Source of the DNA: Serendipita indica DSM 11827
Lineage: Eukaryota > Basidiomycota > Agaricomycetes > Sebacinales > Serendipitaceae
Assembly: GCA_910890315.1 (NCBI GenBank)
Contig: CAJVGD010000013.1
Coordinates: 496,001-560,000 of the forward strand
Direction of reading: 5' to 3'
Length of the DNA: 64,000 nt
Position 1 is the stretch's first letter; the number at the start of each line of letters is the position of its first letter. Of this stretch, positions 34,126 to 44,143 are shown piece by piece. A program made the translations under genes and the position numbers. The notes beneath the pieces were generated by a model. The model was not told where the DNA came from. It did not search any database and worked only from the letters and a program-made list of their open reading frames with translations.

Positions 34126-35438
34126 TTAGACTATTCTCAGGTGACTAAATCTCCTTGGTAGCACTGCGATGCCAAAAACGAACACAGAAATGATCTCGAA
34201 TCCGAATATGCAGACCCAAAACGCCGCTTTGGTCATGTACTAGTATCGTTTTCAGTCCCAAGTTACGTCGAATGCCCAATTGATCACTCACCCATGGCGT
34301 CTTCTCACCAAACTTTGGAACGTGAAACGCTTGAGCGCAGCGTACGCCTTGCTCAAACGTCAGGAGCACGCCAGGAATAATAATGAACAGCGCCGTTTCA
34401 AGAATTTCCTTCTTTCCAACAGGAGTGGGTCCGAATCCTGTCTTTGGTTCGCCGCGCGCGAGAGGTTGGTTGGTGACTTTGCTGACTTTGCCGCTCATAT
34501 GTCCTCCTTTGGCAGTCTCTTTGGCTTCGGGGTTGGGTTTGGTTCCGTTCGCGTGGAGAATTCGTTCCTTTTCGAGACGCGCATCAGCGTCGGCTTCTGG
34601 GTCTGCGTCACCCTCTGCGAGCGGTTCAGGCTTGTCAAGTCCACCTGGAGCGAGTGCCTTGAGGATAAGAACGAGTAGGACGATAGGGATCGGGAGGAAG
34701 GCGAGGATGACAAGGAACACCGACGCGACGAGTCGAACTTTCCGGTCGATGGATAAGATGTGAGCATCTGTCGTGAGGAATGACTGTACGACGGTTGTGA
34801 TGACTTTAGGGTGTATTAGACTTGTCAGGAGGTTTATGGTCGGTTTACGTACCCATTGCGAGGACGGGAATGATGAGCACGGCGAAGAAGTTGACGAATA
34901 TGCGGACCCAGGATGCATGATGGGGATGAATTTGACCAAAGAATCGACGTGACATCTGTAGATTGACGAAAAACTGGATCTCCCGGTGAGTTTTATCACG
35001 ATAGAGCGAAGATGATGAAGACGAACCAGTAAGACGACTCCAGCGGCAATGAAAACTTGCGCTATGATATTCAGCGTCTTATCCGTCACATGCTGTGGTC
35101 AAAGCGTCAGCAACAGCAAGCTGAAGGGAGCCATGACGCACTTTGACGACTGCAATTCTCAACGACAACGCTGCAATGCGTGCCATACAGAAACCAAAGC
35201 ACAGAATCGACCATATAAACTTCCTAGAGGAGCAAGTCAGATGTAAAGTCGGATTTGAACGATGCGAGTTGACATACTTGCCATAGGCATGAAAGATGCG
35301 AAAGTGAAAGTATAAGCCGATGCCAAGGAAGAGAGGAATGAATACAGCGCTCAGGATGAGATCTGTATTGTTCGGAATCCCTCCTGGCGGCACCATCATA
35401 TGCGCAGCTGGGCCAGGCGTTGTACCAGGAGCCGACAT
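34126..35438 (-). CDS. Seven-helix membrane protein, paralogue 1
   Basis: Six exons (35438-35278, 35223-35142, 35092-35027, 34973-34853, 34803-34292, 34239-34126) give about 351 residues. Seven hydrophobic helices can be counted: LILSAVFIPLFLGIGLYFHF, FIWSILCFGFCMARIAALSL, NIIAQVFIAAGVVLL, FVNFFAVLIIPVLAM, VASVFLVILAFLPIPIVLLV, LETALFIIIPGVLLTF and AAFWVCIFGFEIISVFVFGI. A charged loop lies between helices 5 and 6. Short conserved marks are FVNLQMSRRFFGQIHPHHA and HILSIDRKVR. Relatives in this fungal group are sometimes labelled GPCR-like, but no receptor function is shown. Two paralogues occur at 35.7 and 51.0 kb. Confidence 0.75.
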
Positions 35439-35743
35439 GGTTGTCTCAAGGTATGTTCGAGAGGTGGGAGTTGATTATAGACAAGTGTCTGACTTCAAGC
35501 ATGGGGTCTGCCAGGTGAGGTTTAAGAAAGAGAAGCAAACCTCCGAGTCGGAGGAGCCCGCCTTTTTCCAGAAACTATCGAGCGTTAAAAGGGCATAAAT
35601 TCACTTCGGGATTACGTTATATTGAGCTGGATGCCCGATGATTATCCAAATCCAGACCGTTCGGGGCTGGGGGAGGGATAAAACCTCCGCCGATGGGGCA
35701 CTAGTACAGTAGTCTATTGGGTAAAGGATACAAGATACGCAAG

Positions 35744-36916
35744 CTAAAGAATCCGCAAATGGCTAAACCTCTGCGGTAGTTGAGCGAGTCCAAAGATGAG
35801 CACCGAAACTACTTCCAAACCGAAGATGCATATCCAGAAAGCGGCCTTGGTCATGTGCCATGGTATAGCTTGACCAGGCTGATGAACATAGAAGGCTTGC
35901 GCAGTTCGAACGCCTTGCTCAAACGTAAGGAGAATTGCCGGGATGACGATGACCGCAGCCGTTTCGAGAATCGCCTTGCGCGATGCCGGAACCGGGCCAA
36001 AACCGGTCTCTGGCTCTCCGCGTTGGCGCATAGTCACCTGCGCGGGGCTATCCTTCTTCTCTCCGACTGTGGCCGAGTCGGCAAGTGTATCGTTATCGAC
36101 ACTAAGCATGCCACTCGAATTGGCCAATTCAAACCCTTCGAGATCATTGGGTTTGTTCGTCGGCGACTCTTCATCGGAGATGGTTGTGTTAGGACCATTG
36201 AGGCCTCCTGGTGATGCCATCTTCAATCCCAGGACGATGCAGACAACAGGGATGGGAATGAAGGGAAGGATGGTAAAAATACAGGACACGACCAGGCGGA
36301 TTGTACGGTCGATAGACAGGATGTGACGGTCGTGTGTAAGGTAGGATTGGATGACTGTGGTGATTACTGTGACATATTAGCGTCTTTCCTGGTGCAAGAG
36401 AGAGAAATTACCCATCACTAGAGTAGGGAGTATTGCAATAACGCTCCCTGTTATCAAGCGTTCGACTATCACAGCGTGGTGAGGGTGAAGTTGACCAAAG
36501 AATCGTCGGGACATTTGCAAGTTGACAACAAACTAGTTCTCCAGGTCAGATTTGAGAGTGCGAGAGAAATGCTATTTACCAGGAGTGCCACGCCTGCAGC
36601 TACCAGAATCTGTGCAACGATATTCAGGGATTTGCTTGTCGGATTCTTCAAGAAGTTGTCATTATCAGCATTTCACCCAATAAGTGAAACTCGCCTTGAC
36701 AATGGCAATACGCAAGGCCAGAGCGACGATCCTTGCCATGCAGTAGCTGAAACAGAGGCCGCTCCAGATGAACTTTTTCTGATACGCACGAAAGATGCGA
36801 AAATGGAAGAAGAGGCCGATGAGGAAAAAGATTGGGATGAAGATGGCAGAAAGAACTGTGTCCGTGCTCGAAAGAACACCGCCGGCGATCACCACTGTTG
36901 AAGATGAACTCGGCAT
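35744..36916 (-). CDS. Seven-helix membrane protein, paralogue 2
   Basis: Same fold and marks as paralogue 1 (FVVNLQMSRRFFGQLHPHHA, HILSIDRTIR, FEQGVRTAQAF, WHMTKAAFWICIFGLEVV). It starts at 36916 (MPSSSSTVVIAGG) or 36967. Two introns of paralogue 1 are absent: the one after AYGK and the last one before the seventh helix. At the junction where paralogue 1 has AAA^GTGCGT, this copy reads AAG^GCGAGT, so a GC-AG intron (36694-36646) is the simplest reading; a GT six bases earlier is the alternative and would drop two residues. Its loop between helices 5 and 6 differs from that of paralogue 1. Confidence 0.75.
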
Positions 36917-36969
36917 GCGAACTGGTGACACTGAACTCGGATGGGGAGTGGGTTTGAAGCACATCACTG

Positions 36970-37499
36970 GTCGCTTGATGCTTATATACGCTGAATGTTT
37001 GATCCATCTGAGCGAGGTTCCTTGGAGGATTGCGAAAGGTACGGACGATGCCGTTGGGCACGGAACTACAAGCCGTAGAGCGTGTTGGCGAAAGTGAATT
37101 TGCTGACAAATGAGTTGGATTTAGCTTAAAGCTGGTTCATTGAAGGTTCGCAGCGGTGAATGGCCCATATGGCTACCGAAATTGGGAGGATTCGCTAGTG
37201 CCGCGTCATTAAAAGAGTAAGTATCGGTCCAAGTGACCTAAGTGTTCGTTTGAACCGTTTATAATGCCAACACGGATAGCCAAGGCCGCAATTAGGCATT
37301 CATGACGGGAGTGTCATGAAATGGATGTCATGGATCCTCCACTGATAGATGAAAATTTCCGGACACCAAATCATTTAATGAGCGAGCTATTCTCTTTCGA
37401 CAAATTTCCCGTGAAAAGGTCGAGGTCAAAGGTGGATTCGAGAATTCGACCAAACGTCACACCTGACTAACATCAACAACATCAGCAAAGCTCACCAAA
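36970..37499. promoter_or_regulatory. Divergent promoter region of the superoxide dismutase gene
   Basis: The spacer separates two divergent genes. A perfect 7-base inverted repeat TCATGAC-GGGAGT-GTCATGA spans 37300-37319, followed by another GTCATGG at 37328-37334. It lies about 180-200 bases before the SOD start and could be a factor-binding site. No gene is visible. Confidence 0.35.
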
Positions 37500-38396
37500 A
37501 TGCAGTCAATTATGAGGAATACTGCTATTCGTACAAATGCACGAGCGTTTACTCGTACCGTTGCGCGTCAAGCACCTCGTTCTGCCGCCTCGGTCCACAC
37601 ATTACCGGATCTCCCATACGCCTACGACGTGAGTGTTTGTTCACGTACTGACTACTCTCCCTACCCTGATGGTTTGACGCTGTAACTGACTGTTCTGTTA
37701 GGCCCTTGAGCCACACATTTCAAAGCAAATCATGGAGCTACACCACTCCAAGCATCACCAGACATACGTAAACGGTCTTAATGCTGCCGAGGAGAGTTAT
37801 GCAAAGGCCTCGACGACACAGCAAAAGATCGCTCTGCAGGCTGCACTCAAGTTTAACGGAGGAGGTTCGTCCAATGCGAATGATATCAATAGTATTTTAC
37901 GTACTTGCAGGTCATATAAATCATTCTTTCTTCTGGAAGATCCTCGCGCCTACTTCTCAGGGCGGCGGCCAACTTGCGGATGGAAAGCTCAAGAGCGCCA
38001 TTGAAAAAGACTTTGGCAGCATCGACGCCTTCAAAAAAGAGTTCAATACAAAGGCCGCTGCTATTCAGGGAAGCGGCTGGGGCTGGTTGGTGCGTGCAGA
38101 AAGGTCCAAGGCCTCGCAAAGTTCTGACGAGAGAACAGGGATATAATACGACGACGAAGAAGTTGGAGATCACGACAACCGCTAACCAGGACCCTCTGCT
38201 TGCTCGTGAGTAGAATCAACGTAGTTACATGTCAACTGACACTTGGTTAGCATGGGTCCCCATCATCGGAGTGGACATGTGGGAGCACGCCTTCTACCTC
38301 CAGTACAAGAATGTCAAGCCAGACTATCTGGGCGCCATTTGGCACGTTATCAACTTTAAGCATGCGGAGAGTTTGTATGCCGAGGCCACCAAGTAA
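37500..38396 (+). CDS. SOD2: Manganese superoxide dismutase, mitochondrial
   Basis: Five exons (37500-37628, 37702-37864, 37911-38089, 38139-38205, 38251-38396) encode 227 residues, the usual length with a presequence. The enzyme converts superoxide to hydrogen peroxide and oxygen in the mitochondrial matrix. The N-terminus is Arg-rich without acids ([20 protein letters not shown]), a good targeting peptide, followed by [11 protein letters not shown]. Metal ligands are visible: His in [12 protein letters not shown], His in HINHSFFWK, and Asp and His in [20 protein letters not shown] and [10 protein letters not shown] are further family marks. It is followed within about 230 bases by the LETM1-like gene on the same strand, also mitochondrial. 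Confidence 0.97.
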
Positions 38397-38621
38397 TTTC
38401 AAGTTAGACCGTCCTGTATCTTCCGCAACTCTTCTTTGCATACCTTGAGACGAGATCACAATTAGATTGCACGAGTGATAATATGAACTGCTAAGAATAC
38501 ACGGCCAGAGGTGCCGGGCAGACACGCGTTTGGCAGCGTACCAAGCTTGGTCTGCACCACGATCTTTGTCAGCGCTTCCATTGTCTATAAATAATCTCAG
38601 TAACTGCAGACTGCAGTATTG

Positions 38622-40311
38622 ATGCTAAGAAGTGCATCGAAAGCGCGTCCGTGAGTGTTGACATATTAACTAAAAAGTAGTCAGAGTTCGACGGACGGTT
38701 GACCACATTATCATCTGGTCTTTTCAGGCGCAAATTTATTGCTTCGTCTTCTTTATCAAGAAATGGAGTACAGAAGCACGCGTTGAGCACTGCGACGATT
38801 GCTCCCCACAATTCATTTCACCAGAGTCAAAGACAGCAGCTGGTCGCGGTTTTCGCCATCGGTCTAGATTCTTCTAATGGATGGAGATGTTATTCTACAC
38901 CAGCTCGTAAAATGGATCAACTACCAACCAAGGAGAAGAACGAGCCGCTTTTGAATTTGTCAAGTAGTGGGCCAGGGCACACGAAAAAGCCTGTAGACTC
39001 GCGCTTGACACCAAAGAAGCCGTCTGGGAACGATAACTTGGCGTCCTCTCGTAGTACCGGACTCGCTGGCGGTACTCCCTCGAGCAAGAGCGCGTCTGCT
39101 TCGTCAAAGTACGATGAAACGACGAGGAGTGATAATATCCTTCACGCAGGCAAAGTGGGACGACCGCACCTGGTGCAGCCTGCGATAGTTATTGACCCAG
39201 GCGTCATCAGGACGGCGCTGAACGATATTGAAGAAGCAATGTCAGACGGGACGCTCAAACCCCTTCCAGCCGAGCTCGCAAAGACCTCGAAACCAAACCC
39301 AAACGACCCACCAGTTCCTACGTTTGCCGGTGTCGAACTCAAAGTCGACACGGGCAAAGTCTGGTGGCACAAGTTTAAGGAGATGGCAAAGTTTTACTTT
39401 TTTGGCGTCGTCACCTTGGGAAGAGAACATCGCGTTCGGGCAAAAGAGCTCTCGCGAAGGTTGAAGGAGAGCGAGAAGAATGGCATCAAGGGTATTGCGG
39501 AATGGCGAGACCGACAATTTGTGTCCACGTATAGAAAGGATCTATTACGGTATGTTCCACCCGTGTTCCTCCAGGAGAGTCTAACGCATACTAGATTGGT
39601 TCCATTCATATCCATTATCATTATACTGGAGGAGATCCTTCCTCTTGTCATTATTTATGCTCCTTCTTATTGCCATCAACCTGCAAGCTACCTTCCCAAG
39701 CGCGAAGGATCGATGAGCTTGCAGACAGGAAACGATGGGACGCGCTCGTTGCCTTGGGAGGGATAATGAAAGCGAGAAACGGAGGGACAGAAACCCAGCA
39801 AATTGCAAATATTCTTGGACACGAAGAGGGCGCAGCTGCTGGGCGCCTGGACCGACTGCCAGAAGAGAGCATCCCGTTACTCTGCCGGTGCGCTGGCTCT
39901 TAATGAATCTATATCGTCTCATCCTCTACAGAGTCCTTGGTATTGCCCCGTATGGACCATCCTTTTTCCTCAAGCGCCGTTTACGTTCGACATTGGTCGA
40001 ACTCTCCGAGGAGGATGAGCATTTCAAGTCGAACAAGGCAGTTTCATCATCTACCGATCCAATCTCTCATCTTTCGTTGAGTGAGCTACGAACAATTCTA
40101 GGACGTCGCGGATTGTGAGTGTGGATCTATACTTTTTCGACCAAGGGCTGACGATCCATCTAGCCCGTCTTCTCCGTTATCTCTCTCTCAACTCCGAGAT
40201 AATCTCAACTGGTGGCTTCGACATCCGGAACACGGAACGGAAAGACGTTTGGAGGCCGTCCTGGCACTCGCCAGATATACACCGAACACGCCCGTTCCTC
40301 CTCGCGAGTAG
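38622..40311 (+). CDS. LETM1-like mitochondrial inner-membrane protein (one frame break)
   Basis: The short first exon (38622-38650, MLRSASKARP) completes a targeting peptide with exon 38728-39549. Further exons are 39595-39887, 39932-40114 and 40164-40311. The LETM1 core is clear: WWHKFKEMAKFYFFGVV, YRKDLLRLVPFISIIIILEE, LPLVIIYAP, LPSTCKLPSQARRIDELADR and FLKRRLRSTLVELSEEDEHF. LETM1/Mdm38 proteins act in inner-membrane cation/proton exchange and ribosome tethering. The frame breaks once, right after IIYAP near 39660, where GCTCCTTCTTATT needs one more T to read APFLLPSTC. With that base the exons sum to exactly 492 codons. Because the rest is well conserved, a base lost in sequencing is as likely as a real mutation. 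Confidence 0.9.
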
Positions 40312-40479
40312 CATCTTTAGATTTCCTGGTTTATTTCCTTGTCGTAATGGACGTATATAGAAGGCGGTGGCGACGCACAGCGCTGAATTATTTACCCGAG
40401 CCCACCTCTCTTGACCGGAACCACGTTGACCGCAGAGGGCTAAGAATTTCCGGCAACGCCCGTCCTCTGTCGACGTGGA

Positions 40480-41766
40480 ATGAACTCAAAATTCGTCGTG
40501 GATATACCATGGCTACGAGTTTTCTTTCCTTGGCGTGTGCCGCCAGGTCAAAACTCTTATTTCCTCGCCTTGCCAGCCGAGCTGTTGCTCCAAATCGCAT
40601 CTGAGATAGAGGAAGATAGACGGTCACTTCTCCACTTGTGTTTAGCATCTCGTTTGCTTTATGCATTGCTGGAAGGTATGCTGTACGGCGTTATACGACT
40701 CGACGACGACCCAATTAAACGATCTCCCAAACGCGCTATATCGATTCGACTACGTCTCTTCAAAACCCTGTGTGCCCCCAAGTATGCGCACATTGTCACC
40801 GAGCTTTATATCAAGCTCCCTCCGTGTACTTTGCCTTCGGCTGTCGCCTCGAATAGTCCACTAGGTCGAGTGTTTGATCCTTGTCCAAACTTGGATGACA
40901 AGCTTGGACTTGCACTGATGACGCTGGACCGACTCGAGGTGCTCAAGTTGTATTGCACCGGGTGTGCCTCGCCAGAGCCCATGCGACACACGTACCTCCA
41001 TTTTCTCCCAACTCGCTCCTTGCGCGTCTTTAGGCTGCAATGTGCATGCAACCCATACGTAGGACACCCAGACAATGTAATCGAGCTGTTCAATCAACCG
41101 TTTATGCGGTCGGTCGAAGAGCTCGAGTGGTGCCTTGGTGAATATGGGTGGCGATATCCTCCGAATTGGGCGACATTGCCCAAGCTGCGCAAGCTGGTCT
41201 ATGGACAAGAGGAGTATATGAAGGAGTTGTTGGCGTCCAGTCCCATCACGTACCTCGAATGCGATGCATTCGTCATGAAGAATGTGCACGTAAAGTTATG
41301 TCAGGGACCCAAGACGCTCACATGCCTTCGAACCCATCCATACATTCACAATATCCTTACCCCCGAATATTTGCGCTCGTCTTCGCTCTCTGCAGATTGG
41401 ATGACTTTATGCATCAAGATGGACATTTCCCCCTATCTGAACCTCAGGAGACTTGGTTATCTGTGCTTTGGACTCCGAGAGGTCAGTCGTCGCTTTTCAC
41501 CTCGTGCTCGCTGACGAAGAGTCAAGGCTCCAGAAATCGCGCTGAATTTGACCGAGATACGTCTTCTTCCTTACTTGGAATGCATCGAAGTCGTCAATCT
41601 CTATGGGCACCTGTCGCCACCAAACAACGACCCATGGGGCCCCGAGCTGCTTTCGTCTCTGGGATTTCCGTCCCTTACTAGCGTATTGATCGTTGATAAG
41701 CATCTAGAAGAGACACTCGTCTGGGAGCTTGATGGTCTGGGGTGGAAGAGTCGTCGACGTCGCTGA
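40480..41766 (+). CDS. F-box protein
   Basis: Exons 40480-41481 and 41527-41766 give about 413 residues. FLALPAELLLQIASEIEEDR with LHLCLASRLLYALLEGML is an F-box-like N-terminal motif, the part that binds Skp1 in SCF ligases. The rest contains leucine-rich stretches such as LMTLDRLEVLKLYC, LPKLRKLVY and LRRLGYLCFGL. It is a different subfamily from the F-box genes at 4.2 and 60.8 kb. It lies between two mitochondrial genes on the same strand with small gaps. The ATG at 40480 is the first in frame with the F-box. Confidence 0.8.
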
Positions 41767-41887
41767 CGATGTAAACTATGCTTATTTATGCTATTTCTAT
41801 ATTTTTCTTGACATTCTACGCTGCTGACTACTGGCCAAGTCGAGATTGGTCGAGAGTATCTTTGAACTTGAACTCGAACTCTACGCT

Positions 41888-43351
41888 ATGCTCGCCGCGG
41901 TTCGCTCGCCCTGCCGTCGCGCAGCGTCAAAGGCAGCTCTCCGTACACGGTCATTTGCGACGTCTGTCAATGCTGCCGGTCTCAGAGTCGCCGCATTCGA
42001 CAATGGCCAGCCCTCGGCCTCTGTGACTTTTCTCGTCAAAGCGGGCACCAGACACGAGTCCAAGGCCGGTGTCGCCCATTTTCTGAAAAACTTTGCATTC
42101 AAGGTGTGTGCATTTATATTTATTATACCGGCTTTTGTGGCCCAAGTGGCTGATAACAGCTTGTCGAACATCGACTAGAACACGGCCAACCGCTCGGCGC
42201 TGCGGATTGCACGAGAAACGGAACTCTACGGTGGAATCTTGTCTTCTTCGCTCGGTCGTGAGCACCTCGCGCTCACTGCAGAGTTTCTCAAGGGCGACGA
42301 GTGAGTTCGTCATTTGGTTTAGATTTTTCAGCTGCTGAAAATGGTACCAGGGCCTACTTTGTCGATCTCCTGTCAGAAGTCGTGACCTCGACTCGTTTCA
42401 GTCGTCATGAATTTATGGAGAGCGTCCTCCCCAGCGTGCAGGCAGAGTCGTCTGAAGCCTCTCACAACCCGGTCCTCACCGCCCTCGACGTTGCACACAG
42501 TCTCGCGTTCCGAAAGGGACTCGGTTCCTCTCTCGTTGCCTCTCCGGCTGGCCCAGTCATCACCGAAGAGGATGTAAAGGCGTATGCACATTCGACCTTT
42601 ACCAAATCGGGTCTCTCGGTATTCGGAACCGGAATCGACTCTGCGACACTGGCCAAGCTTGTAGAGAAGAGTCTGTCTTCGTTGGCATCGTCTGGGAGCT
42701 CCGCGAGCGCTTCCGCTACGAAATATTTCGGTGGCGAGAGCAGAGTACTCCTCGAGTCGCATGGCCCGCAAACCATCTTTATTGGCTATGGTTCTGCTTC
42801 CGCCGTCACTCCCGAGCTTCAGGTGCTTGCTGCTCATCTCACCAATACGCCCTCTATCAAGTGGTCAGAGGGAGCCGTCTCCACCTTTTCTAACATGCCT
42901 CATGGCGCATCCGTGCAAACGGTTCTTCTCCCTTACTCTGATGCTACGCTCTTTGGATTCCTCATCCAAGCACCGACGTCGGAGACGGTTCACCAGGCCG
43001 GCAAGTCGGTCGTCGCGGCCCTCAAGGACGTATCTGGATCGTTCAAGGGTGATGCATTGAAGCGTGCTATTGCCAAGGCCAAGATGAGCTCTGCGGCTGC
43101 CCTCGAGACCCGGCAGGGCTTGCTTGATGCCATTTCGCTCGATTCCAACACGACATTAGAGTCGGCATTTACTGGAATTGAAAAGGTCTCGGCTCAGACT
43201 GCTGGCTCGGTGAGTATCCTTCCTCATTGCTACCATCCTTCGCTAATGACGATCTACCTAGGCGGCTTCCTCTCTAACAAAATCCAAGCCCGTATATGTC
43301 GCTGTCGGAGATGTACACTCGCTTCCACATGCTGACGAGCTAGGTCTATGA
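41888..43351 (+). CDS. QCR2: Cytochrome bc1 complex core protein 2, mitochondrial
   Basis: Exons 41888-42103, 42179-42300, 42351-43209 and 43262-43351 give 428 residues. Core protein 2 is a structural M16-peptidase-like subunit of complex III on the matrix side of the inner membrane. Visible marks are an Arg/Ala-rich presequence (MLAAVRSPCRRAASK), ASVTFLVKAGTRHE, GVAHFLKNFAFK, RIARETELYGG, SRHEFMESVLPSVQ, NPVLTALDVAHSLAFR and FGFLIQAP. The peptidase zinc motif is absent, as usual for core 2. The product is standard in length and looks intact. The gene follows the F-box gene by about 120 bases. Confidence 0.93.
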
Positions 43352-44143
43352 AGTCGAGGAAGAGTAATTTAAGTTTTCTTCAATACACTCTGTTCCATCT
43401 CGAACTCGGCGCGTGCAAGGAGAGCAATGCCTGTTGTCACCCCTCTTTCTCGAACGCAGTGGATGCTCAAACGTGCTTGAGACCTCAGGCTGGCCATTTG
43501 TCAAGGAAGTTGTCCACTATCGTGGCATTGAGACAGCGTGAGAGCTCGGGGAAATCGAACTTGCCAACAGATGGTTGTGCCCGTGTCTGGAGGAATGGAG
43601 GCGGGAGATCCAGAATGTAGATTTCGAACGAGTCTGCATCAAAGAGTATGAATCCTCGTAGGTAATTTGATCCATCTCTCTATCAGTATGTCTAGCGGCA
43701 TTGAATTCCTAGCATATTTCATCTTTGAGGGATCTATATGAGACCCTTTGACGATTGTAGATGCCCGAAGAGGGTTTAGGCGCCGACAGCCAGGTCACCG
43801 CATCTTGAACCCGACCTCGAAACCCGGTGTGAATATGCATCACCGCGGTCTCTCGGCAAAGCTTGCTACTTTTGCATTGTGTACGTTATGTCGACGATTC
43901 AATCATCCCCGATGGACGTGAATTCGGATCAAGTGCCCACCGCTTTAGCACCGCCGAGGACGGTGTCGACATGTCAAAGGAAGATTCCATCTGCGAGTTT
44001 CGTGAAGACGGTTGACGAACGTTTGTTCGTCACGACCCGAAGTTGAAACCCGCCTCCGAATCATTGCAGGATGGTGAAACTAGCCCTCTTATGAGACCTA
44101 TAAGACACCTTTGAGCTCAGCTAGGTTTTCTCCACTTTCCAAT
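43352..44143. promoter_or_regulatory. Spacer and upstream region of the glycine-rich-domain gene
   Basis: No gene is seen. A perfect 8-base inverted repeat TGACGAAC-GTTT-GTTCGTCA spans 44013-44032, about 110 bases upstream of the next start. It could be a factor site. Confidence 0.35.

Noticed and set aside
43348-43620. 90-codon frame after the bc1 core protein 2 gene
   Set aside because: It overlaps the stop codon of that gene, lacks a motif and has no partner exon.
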